DNA from: Pseudomonas sp. ZH-FAD
GTDB lineage: Bacteria > Pseudomonadota > Gammaproteobacteria > Pseudomonadales > Pseudomonadaceae
Length of the DNA stretch: 54,982 nucleotides
Assembly: GCF_002803095.1 (NCBI RefSeq)
Contig: NZ_PGLR01000040.1
Span: 1-54,982, forward strand
Direction of reading: 5' to 3'
Positions 13,862 to 22,214 of this stretch are shown here, one piece after another. Within the stretch, counting starts at the first letter, position 1, and each line of letters opens with the position of its first letter. The notes beneath the pieces were generated by a model that saw nothing but the letters and a program-made list of their open reading frames with translations, ran no database searches and had not been told where the DNA came from. The translations under genes were made by a program, and so were the position numbers.

Positions 13862-14593
13862 ATGCGCCTTTCGCTTTGCGCCCTGCTGTTTCTACTGTGC
13901 CTCGCAGCCTGGGGCGAGGAGCAGCGCCCGCTGCGTTTCTCGGTGTCCGAGAGCTGGGCCATGCCGATGATAAAGATCGTCGATGGCCAGGCTACGGGCG
14001 GGATTCTCTACGATCTGCAAATGCGCCTGGCACAGAAGGTCGGCCGCCGTGCAGAGATGCTGGTGCTACCGCGCCTGCGCGTTCAACGTTTGCTGGTCAG
14101 CGGCGGAATCGACGTGCGCTGCTACGTCAATCCAGACTGGCTCGTCGAATCCCATCATCAGTACATCTGGAGCCTGCCCTTCATGGTGCAGCACGACCTG
14201 ATCGTCGCGCGCAACGCCGACCCTGACTTCAAGCTGGAGCAGTTGCGGGATGAGCGCCTGGGTACGGTGCTGGGCTTCAGCTATCCAAACCTGGAGCCGC
14301 TGCTGGCCAGTGGTGCAGTACACCGCGAAGACGCTCGCACCCAGGAGCTGGCACTGGAGAAACTCGAGGCCGGCCGCTACCGCTATGCCATCAGCAATCA
14401 CCTGGCGCTGGCCTGGTTCAATCGCGACCGGCCAGCCGACCAACGCCTGCATGCGCTCGGTGAAATCAGCGCCGACCTGATCGCCTGCATCGTCCGGGAC
14501 GAGCCGGATGTACCGACCCAGGCGCTGCTGCGTGCACTGGTGCAGATGAGACAGGATGGCGAGTTCGACGCCATTCTCTCGCGCTATCGCTGA
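13862..14593 (+). CDS. Periplasmic substrate-binding protein (SBP family 3)
   Basis: A 243-residue protein with a Sec signal peptide (MRLSLCALLFLLCLAAWG, cleavage near residue 18). The mature protein has the extracellular solute-binding family 3 shape: PLRFSVSESWAMPMIKI, GGILYDLQMRLAQKVGR, and a C-terminal lobe ending MRQDGEFDAILSRYR. No transport permease is next to it, so it may be an orphan sensor or scavenger. Such solitary proteins are common in Pseudomonas and their ligands are unknown. Confidence 0.8.
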   Translation: MRLSLCALLFLLCLAAWGEEQRPLRFSVSESWAMPMIKIVDGQATGGILYDLQMRLAQKVGRRAEMLVLPRLRVQRLLVSGGIDVRCYVNPDWLVESHHQYIWSLPFMVQHDLIVARNADPDFKLEQLRDERLGTVLGFSYPNLEPLLASGAVHREDARTQELALEKLEAGRYRYAISNHLALAWFNRDRPADQRLHALGEISADLIACIVRDEPDVPTQALLRALVQMRQDGEFDAILSRYR

Positions 14594-14611
14594 AGCGCTC
14601 GGCGAGCGCGA

Positions 14612-15640
14612 CTAGTCGCTCAGATATCGCAACACCTGCTGGACTCGTTGCAGCAGCGAACCGCTCAAGCAGACGAATTCCCAGCCACGTCGCTGCAGCT
14701 CCTGCTCGTACCACTGGTTCTGCCGGCGGCGAAAGGTCTCATCCTGACGGGTGCCGTCCTGCACGAAGGGGAAGTCATCGGCGCACAGGAACAGGTGGTG
14801 ATAGTGCCGCTCGGCCAACTGCTCCAGCTCGGCCTCGGCGCGGCCGAACAGCTCGCGGCAATAGAACAGCGTGGTCAGCGGCGTGGTGTCGCACACCAGA
14901 TAACGCTGGCACTGCCCAGCCAGGCTCTGCTCGCGGGCAACCTGGGTGCGGCCGATACGCAGCAGATCGTCATAGGCAAGCACGCCGCCCTGCTCTTCCC
15001 ACAGTTCACGGCCGTATTCTGCGGCGTGACGCGTACCCAGCGCCTCGGCCAGCGCCAGGGCGAGGCTGCTCTTGCCGGTGGACTCGCCGCCGAGCAAGGC
15101 GATGCGTTCGACGAAATCGCCATACACCTGCGGCGCCAGGTAGTGGCGCAAGCCATGGATATCGGCGCGCAGACGCGTACCGGACACTGGTACCTGAATG
15201 CGTGCGTGGTCGATCTCGACGTGCTGCACCGGCCGGCCGAAACACCGGCTCAAATGCGTGGCAAAACCATCGCCGTAGGCCTCGCTGGTAAAGACCGCGT
15301 CGACCGGGTGGCCGAGCACTGCCAGGCAGAAATCGGCGACGAACTGGCGCTGTACAGCATCGGGATCGGATTCGTGGGGAAGCTCTGGCAGCGCCAGCCC
15401 GCGTGCACGCTGCAGGGCAACCCACTCGGGCGTGACCACCCAACTGCGCAGTTCAGGAAAGCGTACCTGCAACCAGTTCGCACGGCGCTCGGGCTCGCAG
15501 CCGGCAAACTCCGGGTAGGCCCAGCTGAGCAGCACCAGTTGCTCGCACTGCTGTTGCGCCTGGCGAATCAGCCATTCATGCCCCAGGTGCAGCGGCGCGA
15601 ACTTGCCGACTACCAGCCCATTGGCGAATCGCTTGCTCAT
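14612..15640 (-). CDS. nadR: NadR-like bifunctional NMN adenylyltransferase / ribosylnicotinamide kinase
   Basis: A 342-residue cytoplasmic protein. Residues 1-165 form the nucleotidyltransferase domain with the HxGH motif (GKFAPLHLGHEWLI) and the SGTRLRADI (ISGTxxR) motif. Residues 178-342 form a P-loop kinase domain (GGESTGKSS at about 184-192) with CDTTPLTT. It lacks the N-terminal helix-turn-helix repressor domain of enterobacterial NadR, so it is a salvage enzyme only. It begins 1 base after the pnuC stop; together they import and convert nicotinamide riboside to NAD. Confidence 0.9.
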   Translation of the reverse strand: MSKRFANGLVVGKFAPLHLGHEWLIRQAQQQCEQLVLLSWAYPEFAGCEPERRANWLQVRFPELRSWVVTPEWVALQRARGLALPELPHESDPDAVQRQFVADFCLAVLGHPVDAVFTSEAYGDGFATHLSRCFGRPVQHVEIDHARIQVPVSGTRLRADIHGLRHYLAPQVYGDFVERIALLGGESTGKSSLALALAEALGTRHAAEYGRELWEEQGGVLAYDDLLRIGRTQVAREQSLAGQCQRYLVCDTTPLTTLFYCRELFGRAEAELEQLAERHYHHLFLCADDFPFVQDGTRQDETFRRRQNQWYEQELQRRGWEFVCLSGSLLQRVQQVLRYLSD

Positions 15641-15641
15641 C

Positions 15642-16208
15642 TCAGACCGTCTGCGCGTTCAGTTCACGGCGCCAGCGGTACAGGCCGTACCAGGCATTGC
15701 ACCAGAACAGCAGGTAGATGAACGCCGTCAGATACAACTCGCGCGAGGCGAATAACGGCACCGCCAGCGTGTTCACCAGCAGCCAGCCGTACCAGGTTTC
15801 CAACTTGCGGCGCATCAGCAGCAATTGCGCCAGCACGCTCAAGGTCAGCACCAGGGAATCGATGAAAGGTGCGTAGGCGTCGGTGAAATGATGCAGCAAG
15901 GCGCCGTATGCGCCTGCCACGACCAGCGCGAGCAGCAGCGCCAAGCCCACTCCGGCCGTGCTGGCACGGCTGATCGGCAACGCCTCGCCCTGGCGACCGC
16001 GTAGCCAGCTCCACCAACCCAGCAGGCTGGTGGCGATGAAGAAAATCTGCAGGGTGACATCGGCATACAGCTGCACGCTGAAGAACAGCCAGCCGAACAG
16101 CACGCAGCCAACCAGGCCGACGGCCCAGGTGTGCACCGAATTGCGCGCCGCCAGCACGACCGAAACCAGATAGAAAAGGTTGGCGAAGATCTCCAGCGAC
16201 GACGGCAT
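15642..16208 (-). CDS. pnuC: Nicotinamide riboside transporter PnuC
   Basis: A 188-residue membrane protein with about seven transmembrane helices, starting MPSSLEIFANLFYLVSVVLA. Family marks include WWSWLRG after the third helix and the C-terminal CNAWYGLYRWRREL. PnuC performs facilitated diffusion of nicotinamide riboside, trapped by the kinase domain of NadR encoded next. The frame is open upstream, but this ATG gives the family N-terminus. An inverted repeat at 16253-16283 lies 45 bases upstream and may be an operator. Confidence 0.9.
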   Translation of the reverse strand: MPSSLEIFANLFYLVSVVLAARNSVHTWAVGLVGCVLFGWLFFSVQLYADVTLQIFFIATSLLGWWSWLRGRQGEALPISRASTAGVGLALLLALVVAGAYGALLHHFTDAYAPFIDSLVLTLSVLAQLLLMRRKLETWYGWLLVNTLAVPLFASRELYLTAFIYLLFWCNAWYGLYRWRRELNAQTV

Positions 16209-16252
16209 GCACGCATCCTTATGAACATGGAATCCGCCGCGCAGCCTACCAT

Positions 16253-16283
16253 GTGACGCAGGCCACAGCCGTGCATGCGTCAC
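16253..16283. promoter_or_regulatory. Inverted repeat between pnuC and the TPR gene
   Basis: GTGACGCA (16253-16260) and TGCGTCAC (16276-16283) form a perfect 8-bp inverted repeat with a 15-base spacer in the divergent promoter region. Regulator unknown; a role in NAD-responsive control of pnuC-nadR is a guess. Confidence 0.35.
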
Positions 16284-16349
16284 CTGACAACGGGGCCGAT
16301 CCATGCTCTGATAAGCCTCCCCTCGCTCTCCAAAGGACTGGACCGCCTC

Positions 16350-17102
16350 ATGCCTCTGCTCGCCCTGCTGGTCATCGCCTGCCAAGTCACCTGCGGCCTC
16401 CACGTGGTTCGCAGTGGCCAGGAACGCTACTGGCTGTACCTGATCATCGCCCTGCCCGGCCTCGGCTGCCTGATCTACTTCCTCGGCATCATGCTGCCGG
16501 ATCTGCTCGGCAGCCGACGCGGCCGGCAGACACTCAACCGCCTGCACGACAGCATCGACCCCGAGCGCCACCTGCGCGCCCTGCGCGACGAACTGGAGAT
16601 TCGCGACACCCGTGATACCCGCGTCAACCTGGCCGATGAACTGCTGCGCATGGGGCAGGCCGAAGAAGCGGCCCAGCACTATCAGACAGCCCTGCGCGGC
16701 ATCCACAGCGACGCCCCGGATATCCTCCTCGGCCTGGCCAGGGCACGTTTCGCCCTGGGCGACTTCGCCGGCTGTCAGGCGAGCCTCGATCAACTGATCG
16801 CCCACAACGCCGACTTCCGTTCCACCGACGGCCACCTACTGTATGCCCGCGCGCTGGAAGGCCAGGGCAACGACCTCAAGGCCGAAGAGGAATACCGCGC
16901 CCTCGGCAGCTACTGCGCCAGCCCCGAGGCGAACTACCGCTATGCCCTGCTGCTGCGCCGACTGGGGCGCCAGCGCGAGGCCATCGAACTGCTGCAACAG
17001 ATCCAGACCCACGCCCGCCGCTCTGCGCGGCACTACCGCACCCTGCACAAGGAGTGGCTGGACCTGAGCCAGAAGGCGCTGCTCGAGCTGCAGCGCGGCT
17101 GA
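16350..17102 (+). CDS. TPR-repeat membrane protein
   Basis: A 250-residue protein starting MPLLALLVIACQVTCGLHVV. Two N-terminal transmembrane segments (residues about 2-20 and 30-50, with LIIALPGLGCLIYFLGIM) are followed by tetratricopeptide-like helices from residue 90 on (VNLADELLRMGQAEEAAQHY, DILLGLARARFALGDFAGCQ, EANYRYALLLRRLGRQREAIEL). Such proteins are scaffolds; the partner is unknown. AAAGGA lies 12 bases before the ATG. It is similar in plan to uncharacterised Pseudomonas TPR proteins. Confidence 0.8.
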   Translation: MPLLALLVIACQVTCGLHVVRSGQERYWLYLIIALPGLGCLIYFLGIMLPDLLGSRRGRQTLNRLHDSIDPERHLRALRDELEIRDTRDTRVNLADELLRMGQAEEAAQHYQTALRGIHSDAPDILLGLARARFALGDFAGCQASLDQLIAHNADFRSTDGHLLYARALEGQGNDLKAEEEYRALGSYCASPEANYRYALLLRRLGRQREAIELLQQIQTHARRSARHYRTLHKEWLDLSQKALLELQRG

Positions 17103-17252
17103 GCTTCAAGCACTATTATTTGCGTGCATCGTTCACAAAACAGAGACGTAGCACGCCACTGCGCAAGACTTTGCGCATAGGTCATTGGTTAGCATCGGAC
17201 GCTGAAGAAGACACCTGCCGGCAGCCGCCGGCCGCAGCATGGATGCCACAGG

Positions 17253-18770
17253 ATGAGCGGCTACGTCCCCAACAATCGCAACGAACGCCCCGCACCAACT
17301 CCGGAGCCCTATAACGGCGATTTCCACCGCCAGACTCCCAGACCATTGGAAGGCGGCAGTACGCAGACCTCCAGTTGCCTGGTCGGGCTGCGTTTCGTCT
17401 GGGACAACGGCGAATGCCTTGGCGCCAACCTGCCCTACAGCCTCACCCCGGCCGGCGGCAACCCCGTGCGCGGCAGCCTGGACGCCCGAAGCAGTCTGAT
17501 TCAGACCATCCAAGGCAGAGAATACGAGGCGCAACTACTCGCCGATACCGATGTGGACAGCGACATCAGTAGAGCGCGCGCCGAACTGCAGACGGTACTA
17601 GATGAAATTCTCGCCGCCGAACGCGCAGAAGCAGCTCGGTTGCAGGCCATTCAGGATCAGCGCAGCGCCCTCTCCAACTACGTGCATCGCCGACTCGCAG
17701 TGGGTAAAGGGTTCTTCCTCGGCGCCTGGGGCCTGCTCAAGACCGCCAAGGAATTCTCCGACCTGGTCAATCCTTTCACCGCCTTCTCCAATGCCCTGCG
17801 CAGTGCCTGGCAAGCGCGCGCCAGCGAGGGAGAAACCTGGCTGGCCGCATACAACCGTCACTTCAGCGCTGAACAGCATCGAGAGCTGGTGGAGGCGCTG
17901 GGCTTCGACCCGAGCAACATCACCCGCGAGCAACTGGCCGAGGCCTACGAACTGGCCTGTTTCATCTACGAAGACGGCCCCAGCAAAGCCATGCTCGGCC
18001 GCTTCGCCGTCGACTACGCCAAGGCGCAGAACGTCGAGGAGGTCGCCGAGTTCAGCGGCGGCGCACTGTTCGAAATCGTACTGGCAGCCCTGCTGATCGT
18101 CTTCACCGGCGGCGTCGGCCTGGCCGCGCGCGGTGCGGCATCGGTAAACTATCTGGACAAGCTTGCACGTCTGGGCAACGCCCTGAAGCGCCTGAGCGCG
18201 GCCTTGAAACGCGCAAGGATCAGGCGCGGTGGCAGAACGAGAGGGAGCGGGACTGGGGCGCGGACGGTTGAGGTGGAACGCCCGAAAGCAGTTGAGCCAA
18301 GTAGTGTTCAACGACCGATCAAAGAGCCGGGCACACTGTCCGGCTCCAGGACTCAGATTCCCAAGAAGGCAGATGAGGCAACCAGGCGATCCTTGCTGCT
18401 AGAAAACGACGCAGCAGACATACTGGTAAAGAACGGGCTGGATGTAGAACAGAACCCCAAGGTCCCAGGTACAACGAGAAATCCCGACCTGCTCATCCTA
18501 AGAGGAGAAATAGATGGCAAAAACCTCAACAACGAGGTTGCCGACGTTTTCTCTCCAGGGGCGAAAACCTCTGCTCGAAACATACGCAAGACGATTGACG
18601 AAAAAGTGAATGTAAAGCAACAGGCAGACACCATCGTCATCAACCTGAACGGCAGCGAAAGAAGCGCAAAAGAACTTGCCGACGCGTTAAAAGCCGAGCC
18701 TGTACCAAACCTAAAAAACCTGATCGTGGTCCAAGATCAGTCCATCTCCTTGCTATTCACAGGCCAATGA
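17253..18770 (+). CDS. Polymorphic toxin with CdiA-CT-like nuclease C-terminus
   Basis: A 505-residue protein with no signal peptide. Residues 1-90 form a proline-rich start and a beta-rich segment (SLTPAGGNPVRGSLDA). Residues about 95-340 are helical and include DLVNPFTAFSNALRSAWQA and a hydrophobic stretch at about 270-292 (ALFEIVLAALLIVFTGGVG), a module I recall in pseudomonad antibacterial effectors with variable ends. After a basic, Gly/Ser-rich linker (about 325-375), residues 380-505 look like the CdiA C-terminal tRNase/PD-(D/E)XK-like domain: LLLENDAADILVKNG, NPDLLI, NEVADVFSPG, ARNIRKTIDEKV, QADTIVINL. The DNA turns AT-richer from about 18340, consistent with a swapped toxin tip. The delivery route (possibly type VI secretion) is not shown by the sequence. 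Confidence 0.8.
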   Translation: MSGYVPNNRNERPAPTPEPYNGDFHRQTPRPLEGGSTQTSSCLVGLRFVWDNGECLGANLPYSLTPAGGNPVRGSLDARSSLIQTIQGREYEAQLLADTDVDSDISRARAELQTVLDEILAAERAEAARLQAIQDQRSALSNYVHRRLAVGKGFFLGAWGLLKTAKEFSDLVNPFTAFSNALRSAWQARASEGETWLAAYNRHFSAEQHRELVEALGFDPSNITREQLAEAYELACFIYEDGPSKAMLGRFAVDYAKAQNVEEVAEFSGGALFEIVLAALLIVFTGGVGLAARGAASVNYLDKLARLGNALKRLSAALKRARIRRGGRTRGSGTGARTVEVERPKAVEPSSVQRPIKEPGTLSGSRTQIPKKADEATRRSLLLENDAADILVKNGLDVEQNPKVPGTTRNPDLLILRGEIDGKNLNNEVADVFSPGAKTSARNIRKTIDEKVNVKQQADTIVINLNGSERSAKELADALKAEPVPNLKNLIVVQDQSISLLFTGQ

Positions 18771-18771
18771 C

Positions 18772-19194
18772 ATGTCGATCGACTACCAGTTCTATCTAGC
18801 CCCCCTACCGTATACGTCCGTCATGACATCGATTGATTTCAGGACACTTGAAGATAGGGAACATGTCGTTCAGGGCGAGATAGGCAACAGCGGCCTGACG
18901 GCATGCCTGGTGAAAAACCCAGCGCCCGATGAGTTCAGCAGGGAGGAATTGCAGTTCAGCCCCACCTGCCAGCTCATTCTGTCTCCCGACCTAGGCAACT
19001 ACGAGCAAAGCATGAGCGCTCTGATAGCGACCATCAACCAGTTGGTGCCCGTGGCCAAAGCCTCGGCGCTGTACATGAACAACGAGTTGCTGCTACTCGA
19101 CAAGCTGGACAACCAGACCACTCTATACACATCGGATAAGGACTGGTGGGACGAGCACATTGAAAACATCAGGTTCCCGCACAGTCAACGCTGA
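18772..19194 (+). CDS. Probable cognate immunity protein of the toxin
   Basis: A 140-residue soluble acidic protein that starts one base after the toxin stop, the position expected for the cognate immunity gene. MSIDYQFYLAPLPYTSV at the start and a late helix-strand unit (LIATINQLVPVAKASALYMN, then NELLLLDK) resemble SitI3-like immunity proteins, but that family call is tentative. It ends DKDWWDEHIENIRFPHSQR. No membrane segment, in keeping with neutralising a cytoplasmic nuclease. Confidence 0.75.
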   Translation: MSIDYQFYLAPLPYTSVMTSIDFRTLEDREHVVQGEIGNSGLTACLVKNPAPDEFSREELQFSPTCQLILSPDLGNYEQSMSALIATINQLVPVAKASALYMNNELLLLDKLDNQTTLYTSDKDWWDEHIENIRFPHSQR

Positions 19195-19361
19195 GCCCCC
19201 TGATAGGGACATGGCGCTGATCTCCTGGAGAATCGACGGCACCACCCCAGTGCCAGGGACCCACTCAGGCGGACTGGCAAGCGCTGATGTCGACACGCTC
19301 GCCTGTCTGGAGACAGCCAACGGCGAACAGCCTCACTCCCTCAAGACGCCCACACTGCACA

Positions 19362-19766
19362 ATGAGCCGTTCGATCAATCTTTTCATCAAAAGAACAGTC
19401 CCCGAACGCGAGATCGTCACGCGGCTCAACCGAGAAATCCCCGATGGGATCGAGTCGCTCGAATATCCCAAGGAGCGCGCAGCTGTCTTTCTTCAGTACG
19501 CCGACCACGAGGCCGAATTCCAGCAAAGCCTGGGACTCTCCTGGGCGTCGGATGAGCTGAGCCTTGACGACGTACAACTGGCCATCCATCTGGCCAATGC
19601 ACTGTCCACAGACGTCTTGCTGGAACCTAAGTATCTGGCTCTGCCTGATGGCTACACCTGGTGTCTCGCGACGATGAACAACCAACTGTATGCAGTCGAC
19701 ACCACTGATGTAGAAGATGGGATCGCTCTAAGACCACATACCCAGAAAATTCTGCTCACCATTTGA
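19362..19766 (+). CDS. Second immunity-like protein, similar in plan to the first
   Basis: A 134-residue soluble protein starting MSRSINLFIKRTVPEREIV. The layout matches the preceding gene: a short N-terminal strand, a central acidic beta region (RAAVFLQYADHEAEFQ), then LAIHLANALSTDVLLEPKYL and a C-terminal strand. Probably a divergent paralogue or orphan immunity gene against a related toxin. The longer frame from 19287 has no homology in its first 25 residues, so the ATG at 19362 is preferred. The 167 bases before it hold no clear gene. Confidence 0.65.
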   Translation: MSRSINLFIKRTVPEREIVTRLNREIPDGIESLEYPKERAAVFLQYADHEAEFQQSLGLSWASDELSLDDVQLAIHLANALSTDVLLEPKYLALPDGYTWCLATMNNQLYAVDTTDVEDGIALRPHTQKILLTI

Positions 19767-19806
19767 AAGCTGCCACCCTCACTGCTCGAGCCGCAATCAT
19801 TCAATC

Positions 19807-19986
19807 ATGACAACCTTCGAAAAAGAACTATCAATAACACTTCTCGAACGGTATAGCAGTGAATCACAGGACATGGACAGGCATTTAGACAACATTGGAT
19901 TTCCAGACACTCCAGAGAATAACGAAGCACTGATAAAACATCTTCTCAACGTTGGAAACAAAGTCACCCCTGAACAGCGCACCTAG
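19807..19986 (+). CDS. Small hypothetical protein in the immunity bank, possibly truncated
   Basis: A 59-residue ORF beginning MTTFEKELSITLLERYSSES and ending NVGNKVTPEQRT. Acidic and helical, with GFPDTPENNEALIKHLL in the middle. It may be a complete small immunity-like protein or the N-terminal remnant of a longer one. Its codon use resembles its AT-rich neighbours. No clear ribosome-binding site. Confidence 0.45.
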   Translation: MTTFEKELSITLLERYSSESQDMDRHLDNIGFPDTPENNEALIKHLLNVGNKVTPEQRT

Positions 19987-20099
19987 GTACCAAGCACGAT
20001 AACGGGCTCTGAGGGAACCTTGAAAGTAGAAAGCACATGGAAAATACTCGACGACCAACGGGCCTATCTCACGACCTTGAAGCTCATCCCAACCTCTCC

Positions 20100-20537
20100 A
20101 TGACAAAACCGATGACAACCACCGAGCACGCCTTGGAAAAAGAGATTATCGAGCTCAGCGACTACGACACAGCGGCAGAAGCACTGCGCCAACTGAAACA
20201 CCTGAACAAAGCCGTAGCAGAGCACTTGGCAGTAGACATTCTGCGCAGCAACAAGGGTGACGAATATTTCCAGGCATCGGCTTTCGAGACGCTTTACTCA
20301 GTCAATCTCCATAAAGGCATCGAGCTAATAAAAAACCCACCCATGCCCCTGAACACAGCGACACTGAGTGCCATGATCGAATGCATCACCGAAGACTCCG
20401 GCATTGTGGTGGATCACCCTGAAATACTCGAAGCGGCAAAGGTGCTGAAAAAGAGAATCAGGAATCTGAATTCACAGGACAGCCATCGAATCCAGGGCAC
20501 CCTCGACTGGTTTCTGGAAACCTATCCGGATATCTGA
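20100..20537 (+). CDS. Immunity-like helical protein
   Basis: About 145 residues from ATG 20100 (MTKPMTTTEHALEKEIIELS); the frame opens at 20037, where GAAAG precedes another ATG, so the start is uncertain. All-helical repeats such as AAEALRQLKHLNKAVAEHLA and DEYFQASAFETLYSV resemble HEAT-like immunity proteins found after contact-dependent toxins. No named family recognised. Part of the seven-gene same-strand run after the toxin. Confidence 0.6.
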   Translation: MTKPMTTTEHALEKEIIELSDYDTAAEALRQLKHLNKAVAEHLAVDILRSNKGDEYFQASAFETLYSVNLHKGIELIKNPPMPLNTATLSAMIECITEDSGIVVDHPEILEAAKVLKKRIRNLNSQDSHRIQGTLDWFLETYPDI

Positions 20538-20610
20538 TTCTTTCAGCATTATCATTACAAAAAACAGAGCACCAGCAAAACCTTAATTCCTGAAAGAACA
20601 GAAACAGTCA

Positions 20611-21084
20611 ATGAGCGTATATGAATTTCCCGCACTAGCAATTCAAGATTGGCTACGTGTGTTCTGCTACGACAGCTATTGCGCGGATGCCATGACCAGT
20701 GGACTGACAAACAGCAAGGACACCACTCTGCGTTGGCAGCTGGCGGTAGACACGCTCTATCGCCTTTTCGCTAGTAACCTCCTCCATATTCCATCCTTGA
20801 AAGCTGACGACTTTTCGACGCAGAAATCCGTTGCACTCGATTACATAAAGTCACTTGCCCGTCATGACCCTTTCAGCTCGGACATAGAGGAAACCTCACA
20901 TTGGTATCTATGGGATATCAGTGCCACAGACAGATGCCATAGACTTATCGAAAAGTTTGGAATTCGTGATCTTCCTCAAGGGGAGCTAAGTCAGGGGCTT
21001 GTCGCAGCGCTCCACAGCCTATTCGCTGAAAACCAGGTTGCCTGGAGTGACCAGCCCCTGATAGTCATAAACACGGATCAATGA
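20611..21084 (+). CDS. Immunity-like hypothetical protein
   Basis: A 157-residue protein starting MSVYEFPALAIQDWLRVFCY. It has a helical N-terminal half with many aromatic residues and a C-terminal half with ETSHWYLWDISATDRCHRLI. No signal peptide or membrane segment. Not recognised as a named family; the size, composition and position fit an orphan immunity gene. GAAAGAACAG upstream may serve as a weak ribosome-binding site. Confidence 0.6.
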   Translation: MSVYEFPALAIQDWLRVFCYDSYCADAMTSGLTNSKDTTLRWQLAVDTLYRLFASNLLHIPSLKADDFSTQKSVALDYIKSLARHDPFSSDIEETSHWYLWDISATDRCHRLIEKFGIRDLPQGELSQGLVAALHSLFAENQVAWSDQPLIVINTDQ

Positions 21085-21165
21085 TACCTACGCACGTTCT
21101 TCACTGCTAATTCAGCGTACCGTTGCCGGCCTGCGTCAGGAAAATCTTAGGCGAGAACAACACAC

Positions 21166-21636
21166 ATGCATAATGATCAACTATTCAGCTTTACTGATTT
21201 CAAGAAAGCCAACAACGATCCAGCTACTTCCGGCATCGACTACGTGCAAGCTGTATATGCCACTACTCCCCTGCACTTCGATTTCCTCCTCCACTACGCA
21301 CAACTAATGTCTCCCGCAATAGAAATTGTCGACGACCGGGCATTTATTGGCGAGCTTTTCGATGAGAATCGTTACCTAGACCTCATAAAAACAACACAAG
21401 ATATGGATCGCACTCAGTACTGGATGAATTTACTGGAAATCACAGGACTGTTTGACAACTTGACAACCGAGCAGGCTATCGCCCTAGCGCAAATAATTTC
21501 CCAATGCTGGAACAGTAATCTACTTACCAAACATGGCAATTCATGCGGAGAAGCTCGTTATATTTGCGACACCGATAGCGGTGAAGTCTTCGTCACCATA
21601 GCCAGATGGTCCCTCGCAGATACAGAAGAGCAATGA
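21166..21636 (+). CDS. Immunity-like hypothetical protein
   Basis: A 156-residue acidic protein (MHNDQLFSFTDFKKANNDPA). The central region has DDRAFIGELFDENRYLDLIK and TTEQAIALAQIISQCWNSNL, and the end has GEVFVTIARWSL. Soluble, mixed alpha/beta. No family assigned with confidence. The 97-base gap after it contains no gene. Confidence 0.6.
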   Translation: MHNDQLFSFTDFKKANNDPATSGIDYVQAVYATTPLHFDFLLHYAQLMSPAIEIVDDRAFIGELFDENRYLDLIKTTQDMDRTQYWMNLLEITGLFDNLTTEQAIALAQIISQCWNSNLLTKHGNSCGEARYICDTDSGEVFVTIARWSLADTEEQ

Positions 21637-21733
21637 GTAAATCCATCACCAGCGAGTTACGCATCGACGCTTCATTCCTGGCGGGAAAGTGACAGGCCTC
21701 CCCAAGCAAGTTGCCAGACCTTAAGGGGTAGTA

Positions 21734-22213
21734 ATGAACGAATATATTCCCGAGCTTGCTAAGCGCAACCTGGTTGACTGGCCGACCCTGGCGATCGGCT
21801 TGAATAATGGCTGGATAAACAAAGACGCGGTATCCGAGCGTGCCTTCAAGCTACTGTCTGCTGGTCAGCAGGACAGTGATATTGCCGTTCTGGCCGGCAG
21901 CGACGCCCTGAGTGATGACGAAGTAGTCGCCTTGCTGGCAACCCTGTGCAAGAAAGAGGGTATCGATCTTCAGGAAAAACGGTCGCATGCTCTGGAGAAA
22001 TGGCGGCTAGCCATGCTCTCGGAACTGCAACACTCCTCACTTGCCGATGAGGACAAGATCGAACGGTTGCAGGAACTCTATGCGGAGTTCGGCTACCCGG
22101 ACGATATGGCCTCATGCAGCATCTACGCGCAAACCGATGTCGATCCGATCGATGCGCTACATCAAGTCGTCGCCGCTCTGGAACAGCGCTTTGCCAACGA
22201 CACCGGCAGATAG
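21734..22213 (+). CDS. DUF2247-like protein, last gene of the immunity bank
   Basis: A 159-residue protein. The opening IPELAKRNLVDWPTLAIGLN, then NGWINKDAVSERAFKLL and DSDIAVLAGSDALSDDEVVA, follows the DUF2247 pattern, a family often found beside polymorphic toxins and thought to be immunity proteins. AAGGGGT lies 8 bases before the ATG. It is convergent with the monooxygenase gene, leaving a 1-base gap between the stops. Confidence 0.72.
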   Translation: MNEYIPELAKRNLVDWPTLAIGLNNGWINKDAVSERAFKLLSAGQQDSDIAVLAGSDALSDDEVVALLATLCKKEGIDLQEKRSHALEKWRLAMLSELQHSSLADEDKIERLQELYAEFGYPDDMASCSIYAQTDVDPIDALHQVVAALEQRFANDTGR

Positions 22214-22214
22214 G

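Noticed and set aside
16209..16349. Riboswitch upstream of pnuC
   Set aside because: Only a short DNA dyad is seen; no multi-helix conserved RNA element could be recognised by eye.
19160..19555. 131-codon plus-strand ORF overlapping two immunity-like genes
   Set aside because: It overlaps both neighbours in another frame and has no protein-like features in its second half.
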